NCBI RefSeq assembly: GCF_003721565.1
Contig: NZ_RJJE01000017.1
Span: 1,645,884 to 1,709,883, forward strand
Origin: Rufibacter immobilis
Lineage (GTDB): Bacteria > Bacteroidota > Bacteroidia > Cytophagales > Hymenobacteraceae
Reading direction: 5' to 3'
Length of the DNA: 64,000 nucleotides
Part shown: one piece after another, positions 35,334 through 49,634 of the stretch
Position numbering within the stretch: position 1 is the first letter of the stretch
How the letters are laid out: the number at the start of each line of letters is the position of its first letter
Translations under genes and position numbers: made by a program
Notes under the pieces: generated by a model
Told to the model about the DNA's origin: nothing
Seen by the model: only the letters and a program-made list of their open reading frames with translations
The model's database searches: none

Positions 35334-38300
35334 ATGATATCTGATGTATTTATAAGACGGCCCATCACCGCCATCGTGATCTCCATTGTGATCGTGTTGG
35401 TAGGGTTGCTGGCCATGATGAACCTGCCCATCACCCAATACCCGGACATTTCCCCGCCCACGGTATCGGTGTCGGCGAACTACACGGGCGCCGATGCGCA
35501 GACCATTGAGCAAACGGTGGCCACCCCCATCGAAACCCAAATCAACGGTACGCCGGGCATGGCCTATCTGACCTCTACCAACACCAGTACCGGCCAGATG
35601 AACATGACCGTGACCTTTGAGGTAGGAACGGACATCGATATCGCCACCCTGGACGTGCAGAACCGCGCCAGTGTGGCCGAGCCCACCTTACCTGAGGAGG
35701 TACGCCGGTTAGGGGTAACGGTACGGAAACGGAACCCAAGTATCTTGATGGTAATCGGGATCTACTCCCCCAAGAAAACCCACGACGTTCAGTACCTGGA
35801 CAACTACGCCAACATCTACGTGAAAGACGCTTTGCTGCGGGTGCAGGGAGTTGGGGACGTGACCGCCATTGGCCAGGATTTCAGTATGCGTCTATGGTTG
35901 CAGCCAGATAAAATGGCGCAGTACAACATGAACGCGAACCAGGTGGTAGCTGCCATTCAGGAGCAAAACCTGCAGGTGGCCGCCGGTACGGTGGGTGCCC
36001 GTCCGCAATACAACACCCAGGCGTTCCAGTACCCCATCACCGTGAGTGGCCGCTTGACCACGAAGGAAGAGTTTGAGAACGTGATCATCCGCACCAACCC
36101 AGAAGATGGTTCTTTGGTGTACCTGAAAGACGTGGCGCGGGTAGAGTTCGGTCAGTTCGACTATGGCCGGCAGTCTACCATCAACGGGAACCCGTCGGCG
36201 ATGATGCTGATCTACCAGGCCCCGGGCTCCAACGCGGTAGCCACCGCCGAAGGGATCTACGCCACGCTGGAGGAAATGAAAAAATCTTTCCCCGCTGACG
36301 TAGATTACATTGTCTCCTTTGAATCTGTGACCGTGGTGGAGGTTTCCATCAACGAGGTGGTGCACACCTTGATTGAGGCCTTGATTCTGGTAATTGTGGT
36401 GGTGTTCCTGTTCCTGCAGAGCTGGAGAGCGACCCTGGTGCCTATTTTGGCCATTCCGGTATCCATCATTGGTACGTTCATCTTCTTCATTCCGCTGGGC
36501 TTTACCATCAACACGTTGACCCTCTTCGGGTTTGTGCTGGCCATTGGTATTGTGGTGGATGACGCCATTGTGGTGGTGGAAGCGGTGCAGCACTATATTG
36601 ACCATGAGCGGCTCTCGCCCAGAGAGGCTACCCGCAAGGCCATGAAAGACATCACGGCGCCGGTAATTGCCATTGCCCTGATTCTGGCGGCGGTGTTTAT
36701 TCCGGTAGGTTTCATCCCAGGTATTGTGGGCCGTCTGTACCAGCAGTTCGCCATCACCATCGCGATCTCGGTACTGATCTCAGCCTTTGTGGCCTTGACC
36801 TTGACCCCGGCGCTTTGCTCTCTGATGCTGCGCCCCATGAACGTGAACCGCGAGTCCAGAGGTCTGAACAAGTTCTTCTACAAGTTCAACAACTGGTTTG
36901 CCAGAACCACGGAGTCTTATTCAGTGGGGGTTCGCAAGAGCATTAAAGCCGCGCCTCTCGCCTTAATTCTGCTGGTGTGTTTGTACGTGGGTACGGTAGG
37001 GCTCTTCGCCAAAAAGCCGACCGGCTTTATCCCGACGGAAGATGAAGGCCGTCTGTTTATCTCCGTGGAATTACCAGAGGGTTCCTCCGCCAACAGAACG
37101 CAGGAGATTCTGGAGAGAATGGCCGGTATTCTGGGAGAGGTAAAAGCCATTAAAAACGCCACCTCCATCTCTGGTTTGAACGCAATTAACTTCTCCTTTA
37201 AGTCTAACAGTGGTACGTTCTTCATCCAGATGCTGCCCTGGGACGAAAGACAGGATCCCTCCATGCAGTTGCAGGGGGTGATGGCCGAGCTGAACCAACG
37301 CTTTGCCGCCATCAAAGAAGCGAATATCATTGTGGTGGCTCCTCCGGCCATTCCGGGTCTGGGGCAGTCTGGTGGTTTCAGCTTCATGCTGGAGCAACGC
37401 ACGGCAGGCGACATCAAAGAGCTGGAGCGCGTGATGGGTCAGTTCCTGATGGCTGCGAACCAACGCCCCGAGATTGCCATGGCGTACAGCTTCTTCAACA
37501 CCCGCACGCCCGGCTACCACGTAGACGTGGACCGCGAGAAAGTGAAAAAACTGGGCATCAGCCTGACCGATGTATACGCCACCATGTCTTCTTACATGGG
37601 TAGCCGCTACATCAACGACTTCACCCGTTACGGCCGTAACTACCGCGTAGTAGCCCAAGCAGATACCGCTTACCGGATGGATATCCAGGACATGAAACAG
37701 TTCTATGTCTTGAACCAGCGGGGAGAATCGGTGCCACTGAGCGCCCTGGTGACGACCAAAGTAGTGGAAAACCCAGCCGTAATCTCCCACTACAACTTGT
37801 TCAGATCAGTGGAGATTTCGGGAGGTGCCAAACCGGGTTACAGTAGCGGGCAAGCTTTGCAGGCGCTGCAAGAGGTAGCCGCCCAAACGTTACCAGCCGG
37901 TTACGGCTTTGACTTCTCGGGCCTCAGCCGGGAGGAGTTATCAGCGGGGAACAGCACCATCTACATCTTCGCGCTGTCCATCATCCTGGTGTTGCTGTTA
38001 CTGGCCGCCTTGTATGAAAGCTGGAGTGTGCCGTTCTCTATCCTGTTTGCCATTCCGCTGGGGATGTTCGGGGCGATCCTGGCTCTTACCTTCCTGCCGA
38101 AACTGGAGAACAACGTCTACGCCCAGATTGGTATGATTACCCTGATTGGTCTGGCCGCCAAAAACGCCATCCTGATTGTGGAGTTCGCCAAAGAACGGGT
38201 AGACCGCGGCATGGAACTGATTGAAGCGACCATTGAAGCCGTTCGGCTGCGTCTGCGTCCTATTATCATGACCTCCATGGCCTTTATCTTAGGAGTGATT

Positions 38301-38501
38301 CCGCTGGTGATGGCCTCCGGCGCCGGAGCGGTTTCCCGCCAGACCATCGGTTGGGTAGTAATTGGCGGTATGTTGGCCGCTACCTTCCTGGCCATCTTTA
38401 TTGTACCAGTGCTTTACGTAGTGATCACCCGCCTGGCCTATGGTAAGAAAGGTTTAGCTGCTCTCCGTGACAGATACAAAGACATAGACTTTGACCACTA
38501 A
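35334..38501 (+). CDS. RND multidrug efflux permease (HAE1/AcrB type)
   Basis: 1055 residues with two repeated transmembrane halves. The start MISDVFIRRPITAIVISIVIVLVGLLAMMNLPITQYPDISP is typical of HAE1 pumps. Proton-relay residues are in GIVVDDAIVVVEAV (TM4 Asp pair region), and RMR-family sequence GLAAKNAILIVEFAKE marks TM10, with its conserved Lys. The two large periplasmic loops carry VTIRKRNPSIL-like and FMLEQRTAGD. It would extrude hydrophobic or amphipathic compounds using the proton gradient. Followed by a good intrinsic terminator at 38531. Confidence 0.95.
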   Translation: MISDVFIRRPITAIVISIVIVLVGLLAMMNLPITQYPDISPPTVSVSANYTGADAQTIEQTVATPIETQINGTPGMAYLTSTNTSTGQMNMTVTFEVGTDIDIATLDVQNRASVAEPTLPEEVRRLGVTVRKRNPSILMVIGIYSPKKTHDVQYLDNYANIYVKDALLRVQGVGDVTAIGQDFSMRLWLQPDKMAQYNMNANQVVAAIQEQNLQVAAGTVGARPQYNTQAFQYPITVSGRLTTKEEFENVIIRTNPEDGSLVYLKDVARVEFGQFDYGRQSTINGNPSAMMLIYQAPGSNAVATAEGIYATLEEMKKSFPADVDYIVSFESVTVVEVSINEVVHTLIEALILVIVVVFLFLQSWRATLVPILAIPVSIIGTFIFFIPLGFTINTLTLFGFVLAIGIVVDDAIVVVEAVQHYIDHERLSPREATRKAMKDITAPVIAIALILAAVFIPVGFIPGIVGRLYQQFAITIAISVLISAFVALTLTPALCSLMLRPMNVNRESRGLNKFFYKFNNWFARTTESYSVGVRKSIKAAPLALILLVCLYVGTVGLFAKKPTGFIPTEDEGRLFISVELPEGSSANRTQEILERMAGILGEVKAIKNATSISGLNAINFSFKSNSGTFFIQMLPWDERQDPSMQLQGVMAELNQRFAAIKEANIIVVAPPAIPGLGQSGGFSFMLEQRTAGDIKELERVMGQFLMAANQRPEIAMAYSFFNTRTPGYHVDVDREKVKKLGISLTDVYATMSSYMGSRYINDFTRYGRNYRVVAQADTAYRMDIQDMKQFYVLNQRGESVPLSALVTTKVVENPAVISHYNLFRSVEISGGAKPGYSSGQALQALQEVAAQTLPAGYGFDFSGLSREELSAGNSTIYIFALSIILVLLLLAALYESWSVPFSILFAIPLGMFGAILALTFLPKLENNVYAQIGMITLIGLAAKNAILIVEFAKERVDRGMELIEATIEAVRLRLRPIIMTSMAFILGVIPLVMASGAGAVSRQTIGWVVIGGMLAATFLAIFIVPVLYVVITRLAYGKKGLAALRDRYKDIDFDH

Positions 38502-38530
38502 TCTGTAGATACTTATTTTGATTTTTGAGA

Positions 38531-38560
38531 AAGCCCTGGCTCCGTTAGCCAGGGCTTTTT
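38531..38560 (+). terminator. Terminator of the first RND efflux operon
   Basis: An 11-bp stem AAGCCCTGGCT / AGCCAGGGCTT with a CCGTT loop, then a run of T. It sits 29 bp after the permease stop. The next gene in the same direction begins at 38584. Confidence 0.93.
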
Positions 38561-38583
38561 AATAGAGACCTTTTTCTTCCATC

Positions 38584-39075
38584 ATGAAGCAACAGCAACC
38601 AATTGCTCCAAAACGAATCTCACCCTTAGTTCTTTCACTGGCTATTTACCAACTGGCGGGTGGTCTGATAGGGTTGGGCTTGTTCCTGAAATTGATTCCG
38701 CAGTTACAGAACCCTTCCACCTCTACCTGGGTAGGTATTGCGCTGGCCGCCGTGCTGTACACCTTTTCCATTTTATGCGGCTTTCTGCTGTTCCAGGGAA
38801 CACGCCGGGCTTTTACTTTATCTATGGCAAACCAGATACTGCAGGTGCTGAGCTTTGGGATATCTGGTGTAGCCTACAATTATGTGGCGGGGCTTAAACT
38901 GGGGATAGGGGTGGAATTCTGGGAAAGCTGGCTTTTTAAATTCCGGCTGTCTCTGTCTTCCTTTAATTTCAGCGTTGGCGCAGAAAACTCTTTATCATTT
39001 GTGACCGTCAACCTGCTGGCCTTGGTGTGCATCTACCTGCTGGAAAGAACCAGGGAAGACAGCAAGAACAGATAA
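38584..39075 (+). CDS. Small membrane protein of unknown function
   Basis: 163 residues. Four hydrophobic segments are visible: LVLSLAIYQLAGGLIGLGLFL, WVGIALAAVLYTFSILCGFLLF, residues about 88-105 (QILQVLSFGISGVAYNYVAGL), and near the C-terminus FVTVNLLALVCIYLLERTRED. It is predicted to be an inner membrane protein. No family was recognised. It lies after the terminator of the efflux operon and could be expressed by read-through or from its own promoter. A long hairpin terminator follows. Confidence 0.75.
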   Translation: MKQQQPIAPKRISPLVLSLAIYQLAGGLIGLGLFLKLIPQLQNPSTSTWVGIALAAVLYTFSILCGFLLFQGTRRAFTLSMANQILQVLSFGISGVAYNYVAGLKLGIGVEFWESWLFKFRLSLSSFNFSVGAENSLSFVTVNLLALVCIYLLERTREDSKNR

Positions 39076-39099
39076 CAAGAAAAACACCACATTGACAGA

Positions 39100-39148
39100 A
39101 GGCCCAAACCAGAAGTGAAAGAGACACTTCTGGTTTGGGCCTTTTTTT
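39100..39148 (+). terminator. Terminator with 18-bp stem after the 38584 gene
   Basis: AGGCCCAAACCAGAAGTG pairs perfectly with CACTTCTGGTTTGGGCCT across a 7-nt loop, followed by seven T. The distal arm runs into a half copy of repeat R (R15, to 39168: GGAAAAACGGCCCCTAAACG). Confidence 0.93.
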
Positions 39149-39168
39149 GGAAAAACGGCCCCTAAACG
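39134..39168. repeat. Repeat R copy R15 (right half intact, left half used in terminator)
   Basis: The right arm GGAAAAACGGCCCCTAAACG is canonical. The left arm is replaced by TTTGGGCCTTTTTTT, the 3' arm of the preceding terminator. Confidence 0.75.
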
Positions 39169-39473
39169 TCTTTATCAAGAATCAATATATTACTTAGCAA
39201 CTGGAGAAGCTTGCGGGCGCTCTTAGCCCAAAAGCATTGCTTGCCAATCGTTTTATGACTAAAAAATATTTTTTCACCTCATTGACATTTCCTTAAAGGA
39301 AGATTCTCCATAAATAGCTGTATTAGCAGCTTCTAAAACACAAGGTTAATTATTTAAAAATTTCATTAAGCTAACGCTTGTTAAGTAATAAAAACACAAA
39401 TAACCGCTTGCTTTTTTGATAACTTTCTTACAATTTACTGATTCACCCTTACCCGAATCCAACAAACAAAGGA
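39169..39473. other. AT-rich leader region upstream of gltB
   Basis: About 300 bp, notably AT-rich, with no ORF of note. It contains the palindrome TTCCTTAAAGGAA (39289-39301) and an imperfect one around 39368-39386 (TTAAGC...GCTTGTTAA). Both are candidate operator sites for nitrogen or other control of gltBD. No recognised riboswitch. AAAGGA lies just before the start codon as ribosome binding site. Confidence 0.45.
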
Positions 39474-43978
<4,505 letters not shown>

Positions 43979-43979
<1 letters not shown>

Positions 43980-45433
43980 TGGGAAAGCCAGACGGATTTT
44001 TAATATATAACCGCGAAGTGCCCGGCACCCGCGACCCTAAAGTCAGAATCAACGACTCAAACGAGATATACCTTCCGTTTCCGGAAGACAAAACAAAACA
44101 GCAGGCCAGCCGCTGTATGGATTGCGGCATTCCCTTCTGTCACAACGGCTGCCCACTGGGTAACCTGATCCCGGATTTCAACGATGCGGTGTCTGAAGGC
44201 GATTGGGAACGGGCCATACGTGTGCTTTACAGCACCAACAACTTTCCGGAGTTCACCGGCCGCATCTGCCCCGCCCCGTGTGAGAGCAGCTGCGTGCTGT
44301 CCATCAACAAACCGGCGGTGGCCATTGAGCACATAGAGAAATCCATCGCTGAGAAGTCTTTTGAGTTAGGTTTGGTGAAAGCCCAACCGCCTTTGTACCG
44401 CACCGGCAAAAAAGTAGCCATTGTGGGTTCCGGCCCGGCCGGGTTAGCAGCCGCCGCGCAGTTGAACAAAGCCGGCCATAAAGTAACGGTGTACGAAAAA
44501 GATGAGAAAGCCGGTGGGCTGTTGCGTTACGGTATCCCAGATTTCAAGCTGGAGAAATGGGTGATAGATCGCCGTCTGGCTATTCTGGAAGAGGAAGGCG
44601 TTAAGTTCAAGTTCAACCGCCGTATTGGCGAAGACACCACTCTCAAGAAGCTGTACCGCAAATATGATGCGGTGCTGCTGTGTATCGGTTCCTCTAAACC
44701 CCGCGCCATTGCTATTCCGGGTAACCACCTGAAAGGCATTCACTTCGCCATGGACTACCTGGGTTTGCACAACCGGAGAGTAGACGGGGTAGAAATTGCC
44801 CCTGAGCAAGACATCAACGCGTATGGCAAGCATGTGCTGGTGATTGGCGGCGGCGACACCGGTTCTGACTGCGTGGGCACGGCCAACCGGCAGTTCGCCA
44901 AATCCATCACGCAGTTGCAGTACCGCTACATGCCCAGCGCAGAACGGCACCCTACCAATCCCTGGCCGGAGTGGCCTACCACGTTTTCCTCGTCTTCCTC
45001 ACACGAAGAAGGGTGCGAACGCAGTTGGGGCTGGCTGAATAAGGAATTCATCGCCGATGAAAACGGGAACGTGAAAGGATTGCGCGTGGTGGAGCTGGAG
45101 TGGAAAAACCAGTCTGAATACACCGAGAAACCTAATAGCGAGAAAATCCTGCCCTGCGACCTGGCCTTCATCGCCATTGGGTACGAACGTCCGGAGCACG
45201 ACGCCTTTACCGCCAACTTCAAGTTTGAGCTGGACCGCCGCGGCAACTTCAAACTTAATGACTGGCAAACCAATGTCCCGGGCATCTTCTCGGCCGGTGA
45301 TGCCTGCCGCGGTCAGTCACTGGTAGTTTGGGCCATCTCAGACGGACGCGAAGCCGCCCGCGCCATTGATGTGTATTTGATGGGAGAATCTGAACTTCCT
45401 TCCAAAGAACTGTCTAAGTACCAGTTGTTCTAG
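43979..45433 (+). CDS. gltD: Glutamate synthase small subunit
   Basis: 484 residues. The beta subunit passes NADPH electrons to GltB. N-terminal Fe-S cysteines are in CMDCGIPFCHNGCPLGNLIP and RICPAPCESSCVLSI. The FAD motif is KVAIVGSGPAGLAAAAQLN; the NADPH motif is HVLVIGGGDTGSDCVGTA. The C-terminal FAD motif is VPGIFSAGDACRGQSLVVWAI. The ATG overlaps the gltB stop by one base, so the subunits are translationally coupled. It ends at a terminator at 45489. Confidence 0.97.
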
Positions 45434-45488
45434 CCGCTGGGTGCTATTTGACAGTCCACTTTATCAAGCGTTTCTCCTTAGTTGTTTG

Positions 45489-45524
45489 CCCCGCTTCTAC
45501 CGCAAGGTGAGGCGGGGATTTTTT
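45489..45524 (+). terminator. gltBD operon terminator
   Basis: CCCCGCT / GGCGGGG stem with a 15-nt loop, followed by ATTTTTT. Confidence 0.85.
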
Positions 45525-45572
45525 ATAGTTTTAACTTTCCCCTCCGGATGTAGCACATTCTACTCCCTGAGT

Positions 45573-45611
45573 GCGTTTAGGGGCTGTTTTTCGAAAAAGA
45601 GCCCCTAAACG
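45573..45611. repeat. Repeat R copy R16
   Basis: GCGTTTAGGGGCTGTTTTT then AAAAAGAGCCCCTAAACGG, between the gltBD terminator and the hydrolase gene. Confidence 0.9.
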
Positions 45612-45661
45612 GAAGTTTCTGAGCCAGGTACGTAAAAAGAACTTCACGACACGTACCATAC

Positions 45662-46513
45662 ATGAAAACCAGAGCCCAGCATTATTCTGTAAATAAAATT
45701 CAGCTGCACACCGTAGAGGCCGGCCCCACTAGCGGCAACACCATCCTCTTCCTGCATGGCTTCCCGGAATTCTGGTACGGCTGGAAAAACCAATTGGCAT
45801 TCTTTGCGGCACAGGGCTGGCACGCCGTAGCCCCAGACCAGCGCGGCTACAACCTGAGCAGCAAACCAACCGGCGTAGAAGCCTATACCATTGACCAACT
45901 CACCCAAGACGTTGTGGAACTGATACCGCAGGTGAGCCAGGGAAAAGTGGTGCTGGTGGGGCATGATTGGGGCGGAGCGGTGGCCTGGAACATAGCCTTA
46001 AAATACCCGCACCTACTGGACAAACTGGTGATCCTGAACATGCCGCACCCAAAAGTAGCCCACCATCATCTCACCCACAACCCCAAACAGATGCTCCGGA
46101 GCTGGTACACCGGCTTTTTCCAGATTCCGTGGGTGCCCGAGACCGTTAGCAGTTCCTTTGATTTCAAGCTGTTGGAAAGCTCCATGACCGGCTCTGCCCG
46201 GTCCAATGCGTTTAGTCCGGCAGAGATGGAAGGCTACAGAACCGCCTGGGAACAACCCGATGCACTAGAAGCCATGATTAACTGGTACCGTGCGTATAAG
46301 TACAATCCCATAGAGGCAGACCAGAAGGTACAGGTGCCTACCCGCATGATCTGGGGGAAGCAGGACAAATTTCTAGGCACTGAACTGGCCCAGCCCAGCA
46401 TAGAACAGTGTGCCCACGGGGAATTGATCTTTCTGGAAGAAGCCACCCATTGGCTCCACCATGAGTTTCCGGAGAAGGTGAACCAGCTCATCTATGAATT
46501 CGCACAATCTTGA
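45662..46513 (+). CDS. Alpha/beta hydrolase, epoxide-hydrolase-like
   Basis: 283 residues. The alpha/beta-hydrolase core has the oxyanion loop FLHGFPEFWYGWKNQ (HGFPE) and nucleophile elbow VLVGHDWGGAVAWN, with Asp as nucleophile, which is typical of epoxide hydrolases and haloalkane dehalogenases. The acid is probably in QDKFLG near residue 235 and the base His in EATHWLHHEFPEKV. No signal peptide, so cytoplasmic. The HGFPE/HDWGG pair favours epoxide hydrolase; the natural substrate is unknown. Monocistronic. Confidence 0.88.
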   Translation: MKTRAQHYSVNKIQLHTVEAGPTSGNTILFLHGFPEFWYGWKNQLAFFAAQGWHAVAPDQRGYNLSSKPTGVEAYTIDQLTQDVVELIPQVSQGKVVLVGHDWGGAVAWNIALKYPHLLDKLVILNMPHPKVAHHHLTHNPKQMLRSWYTGFFQIPWVPETVSSSFDFKLLESSMTGSARSNAFSPAEMEGYRTAWEQPDALEAMINWYRAYKYNPIEADQKVQVPTRMIWGKQDKFLGTELAQPSIEQCAHGELIFLEEATHWLHHEFPEKVNQLIYEFAQS

Positions 46514-46539
46514 TTATTATGTCTGTTAGGGTTCCCGAT

Positions 46540-46585
46540 ATTGCGTTTAGGGGCTCTTTTTCCAAAAACTGCCCCTAAACGCAAT
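46540..46585. repeat. Repeat R copy R17
   Basis: ATTGCGTTTAGGGGC / GCCCCTAAACGCAAT arms with CTCTTTTTCC inside. It lies between the convergent 3' ends of the hydrolase and the Trp/Tyr-rich protein gene. Confidence 0.92.
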
Positions 46586-46590
46586 GGCAA

Positions 46591-46623
46591 TAAAAAACCG
46601 CACCCCAAAGAGGTGCGGCTTTT
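46591..46623. terminator. Bidirectional terminator between convergent genes
   Basis: CCGCACC / GGTGCGG stem with 7-nt loop, six A before and four T after, so functional on either strand. Confidence 0.85.
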
Positions 46624-46649
46624 CCATCATTCATTACATCAATCTTAAC

Positions 46650-47978
46650 TCAATTTCTGCCACTCCGTCCCCCTTCCCTTCGGGAGGAAGATTCTGAGCG
46701 GGAAGTGGTTCCGCGTTGGGCTGGAGCCTGGGCGGGTGAGGCCATTTGTCTACTCCGCTGCTGCTGGTATTGCCCCTGGGTTCCGGCCTCCTGCCGGTTG
46801 CGCTGGTATTGCCCTTGGGCCGGAGACTCAGCTCTTCGTGTGGGATAACTCCCTTCTGCACGGGTAGCGGGCGTTTCTCCCATGGAACGGCTTTGGGTGC
46901 CGGTGCTTTCCATGGTCCTGGAGCGGCGCGAGTACTCAATTCCTGCTGGCCGTGGGGCTGACTCTTCCTTCTGCTCAGTAGCGTGGCTTGTTCTGGGTTC
47001 AACTTCCCGTACCCGGCTACGTCTTCCTTCCTCAGATCTGGGTGCCGTAGATGCTTCTGACGGTGTGCGGGAGAGTGCCTCAACTTCCCTTCCTTCTACA
47101 GAACGGCTGCGTACGGTACCTGCTTCTTCACCAGAAGTCGTTCGGCCTTGGTTGCTGCCCCGGTCGGTTCTAGTCATGGTTCCATTGTTGTCTGTAAAAC
47201 GGGAACGAGTGGCATTGTCTCGGGTTTCTACCCTTACCGGAGCATCTTCCTGGCGGCTCCGCACCTCTGGCCGATAGATTCTCACTGAGTTATCTGCCAA
47301 CGCTGTTCTGCCTGCCCGGCTATCATTCTCTACCCGGTAAACGTTGACTTTCCGGTTGGTAGCCCGTTCTATATCCCGGTTTCTGGGGCCATAGACGTAC
47401 CGCCGGTTGTCGCGCTCATAATAGTTGTTAATGATAGTGGTGCGGTGGTAAATGTTCACTACCTGGGTTCTGGGCACATAGTAGCTGTACACGCGCGGGC
47501 TGGTGATGTACATGACGGGCACAAACACCCACCTAACGGGCGCTACCACAATGGTGGCTCTGGGTGCCATAGGAGCCCAACCATAATAGCCGTCGGTGTG
47601 GCGCCAGTCTACCCAGGCGGGCCCCCATTCCTGGCCGGGTACCCAAAGCCAACCGTAGAAGTCGTCGTACTTCCAGCGGCCGTAGTGGAACGGCGCCCAG
47701 CCCCAGTCATAGTCAGACACCCAGGTATTGCCATAGTCGGTCATGACCCAGTGGCCACGGGTGGCGTAAGGCTGGAAATCACGCTCTACCCTGGGAGCCC
47801 ACACATAACCAAACTCCGGGTCATTGATCCAGCGGCCGTGGGGGCTGAGTTCATCGTAGAAGACCTGAAAGGAGACGTTTCCGCCAGGTCCTGCCTGCGC
47901 CTCCCGGCTGCCCAGCAGGCTGAACACCATGAGGACTATAGCCCCCAGCGCCCACGTTCTTTTTATAAATGTTTTCAT
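46650..47978 (-). CDS. Secreted Trp/Tyr-rich (DUF6600-like) protein with low-complexity tail
   Basis: 442 residues with a signal peptide (MKTFIKRTWALGAIVLMVFS, continuing to REAQA). Residues about 35-150 are a run of aromatic-rich motifs repeating the pattern W-x-x-x-x-Y-G-x-W/Y (SPHGRWINDPEFGYVWAP, SDYDWGWAPFHYGRWKYDD, FYGWLWVPGQEWGPAW, DGYYGWAPM), which matches DUF6600-type exported proteins. The rest is Arg/Ser/Glu/Gln-rich low-complexity sequence, basic at the end. Function is unknown; it is probably a periplasmic or surface protein. The tail could bind nucleic acid or polyanions, but that is guesswork. Confidence 0.8.
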   Translation of the reverse strand: MKTFIKRTWALGAIVLMVFSLLGSREAQAGPGGNVSFQVFYDELSPHGRWINDPEFGYVWAPRVERDFQPYATRGHWVMTDYGNTWVSDYDWGWAPFHYGRWKYDDFYGWLWVPGQEWGPAWVDWRHTDGYYGWAPMAPRATIVVAPVRWVFVPVMYITSPRVYSYYVPRTQVVNIYHRTTIINNYYERDNRRYVYGPRNRDIERATNRKVNVYRVENDSRAGRTALADNSVRIYRPEVRSRQEDAPVRVETRDNATRSRFTDNNGTMTRTDRGSNQGRTTSGEEAGTVRSRSVEGREVEALSRTPSEASTAPRSEEGRRSRVREVEPRTSHATEQKEESAPRPAGIEYSRRSRTMESTGTQSRSMGETPATRAEGSYPTRRAESPAQGQYQRNRQEAGTQGQYQQQRSRQMASPAQAPAQRGTTSRSESSSRREGGRSGRN

Positions 47979-48314
47979 CTTGACAGTAATTTAAACGAGA
48001 CGGCAGCTTTCTGTTGGGAGCATCAAAAACTTGATCTCAGGTAACAGAAGAGATAACGCTCTTAACAGCTTTAAACCAAAATCTTGCCAAAAACAGATCC
48101 AACCGCTGCCTTTTCTTTCTTTATTTTGTTCCGCTGAGCGGCAGGTTTACCCAAAGCCATTCATTACACGCCCCTAGAGTTGAATTATTCATAGCAGCAT
48201 CTCAGAATTGATACAGGAAGCTACAATTTTTCTGTTTAAATTCTTATCTTTGGGCAAGCTAGTGCCGCTCTTTATCAATTTGTTGCCGTTGAGCTGGCTC
48301 TTTCCCCTATCGCT
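47979..48314. promoter_or_regulatory. Intergenic region with -7 box for the histidine kinase gene
   Basis: 336 bp between divergent genes. TATCTTTG at 48245-48252 matches TAnnTTTG and would place the transcript start near 48260, about 55 nt before the TTG start of the kinase. No matching -33 TTTG at standard spacing. Nothing else was recognised. Confidence 0.45.
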
Positions 48315-49634
48315 TTGAAATTCTACTTTTTCAATACCCTTCCTCTCCAAACATTAGAGGTATTCAGGCAAGAGTATGCTTTACAAAATCTGAAGAAACT
48401 CCGGCTGGCGGCGCATCTTACCCTACTAGTACCTTGCTGTATTATCATGTTGCCCCTGCTGTTCCCGATGCTCAGCCACACCGCACACGCAGATTTCTAC
48501 CGCGGCCTGAACATCTTCCTGGCCCTGGCATCAGCGCTGGTGCTGGCGGTGGAGCAGTTTGCCTTTAGCGGAAAGCCCCGCCTGCCCTACTCTCAGCTCC
48601 TGTGCCTGTGGTATGGGTTCCTGTTCATTCTCTGCTGCCTGGGCATGACGTATATTGCCCAGAGCAACCCAAAGAACACCCTTACCATGTACCTGTTGGG
48701 CTTAGTTACCGTAGCCTTTCTCTGGGACTTTGAATATTTTGAGGCCCTGGCCCTAGCGGCTCTTACCACAGTGGCGTTCTCGGTTATCCTGCTTTTCTCG
48801 GGTATCAGCACAGAGCAGATCTTACTCAACCACTGCATCTCGTTCGTGATCATGACTTGCTTTTATGTACTCTCGCGGGTCATGTACAGCTATAAGGTGG
48901 CAAACTTTCTGCAACTGCAGGAAATTGAGGCCAGGAAGCTGGAGATTCAGAAAATCAGCCAGGCTAAGTCTGAGATTCTGGGCGTGGTAGCCCACGATTT
49001 GCGCAGTCCGTTCAACAACATTGAGATGATTGCCACGCTGCTGCAGAAAGGCACCGCCTCCAAAGAGCAGGAGCAGCAATACCTCAACCTAATTCTCACC
49101 AGCTGCCAGTCTTCGCGTGAGACCATCAATGAGATTTTGTACCTGGCCCGCGAGGAACAGCGTGACTATATTCCGCTGGAGAAAGTAAACCTCACTACTT
49201 TGCTGCAGGAAGTACGCGATGAATGGGAAACGCAGCTCCAGGGGACGCGGGACCTCAAACTCAGCTTGCCTCCTACCCCGCTCTACGCCAACCTGAACAA
49301 AGAACGGTTCCACCGGATCATGAACAACCTGCTCTCCAATGCGGTGAAGTTCACGCCCCACAACGGCGAAATCATGATTCAGGCCCGGCAAACCGACAAG
49401 AAACTCCTGCTGGACATCGCAGACAAAGGCATTGGCATTCCAGAGAAGTTCAGGGGCCAACTGTTTGACCGTTTCTCCAAAGCCCGTCGGCGGGGCCTGA
49501 AAGGCGAGAAATCTAATGGTTTGGGGCTCAGCATCTGCCGGCAATTGGTAGAACAGCACGGAGGCTCCATTGAGGTGGAAAGCGAGGAACGGCTGGGCAC
49601 CACTTTCCATATTGTCTTACCGGTGGCTTTTTAG
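48315..49634 (+). CDS. Membrane sensor histidine kinase, orphan
   Basis: 439 residues using a TTG start at 48315; no in-frame ATG precedes it and the -7 box upstream fits this start. Six hydrophobic segments fill residues about 35-195 with no large extracytoplasmic domain. A short coiled coil (LQLQEIEARKLEIQKISQAKSEIL) leads to the H-box VVAHDLRSPFNNIEMIATLLQ. The HATPase has N-box FHRIMNNLLSNAVKFTPHNG and G boxes DIADKGIGIPEKF and SNGLGLSICRQLVEQHGG. No response regulator is adjacent, so its partner must be elsewhere. The signal is unknown. Confidence 0.93.
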   Translation: MKFYFFNTLPLQTLEVFRQEYALQNLKKLRLAAHLTLLVPCCIIMLPLLFPMLSHTAHADFYRGLNIFLALASALVLAVEQFAFSGKPRLPYSQLLCLWYGFLFILCCLGMTYIAQSNPKNTLTMYLLGLVTVAFLWDFEYFEALALAALTTVAFSVILLFSGISTEQILLNHCISFVIMTCFYVLSRVMYSYKVANFLQLQEIEARKLEIQKISQAKSEILGVVAHDLRSPFNNIEMIATLLQKGTASKEQEQQYLNLILTSCQSSRETINEILYLAREEQRDYIPLEKVNLTTLLQEVRDEWETQLQGTRDLKLSLPPTPLYANLNKERFHRIMNNLLSNAVKFTPHNGEIMIQARQTDKKLLLDIADKGIGIPEKFRGQLFDRFSKARRRGLKGEKSNGLGLSICRQLVEQHGGSIEVESEERLGTTFHIVLPVAF

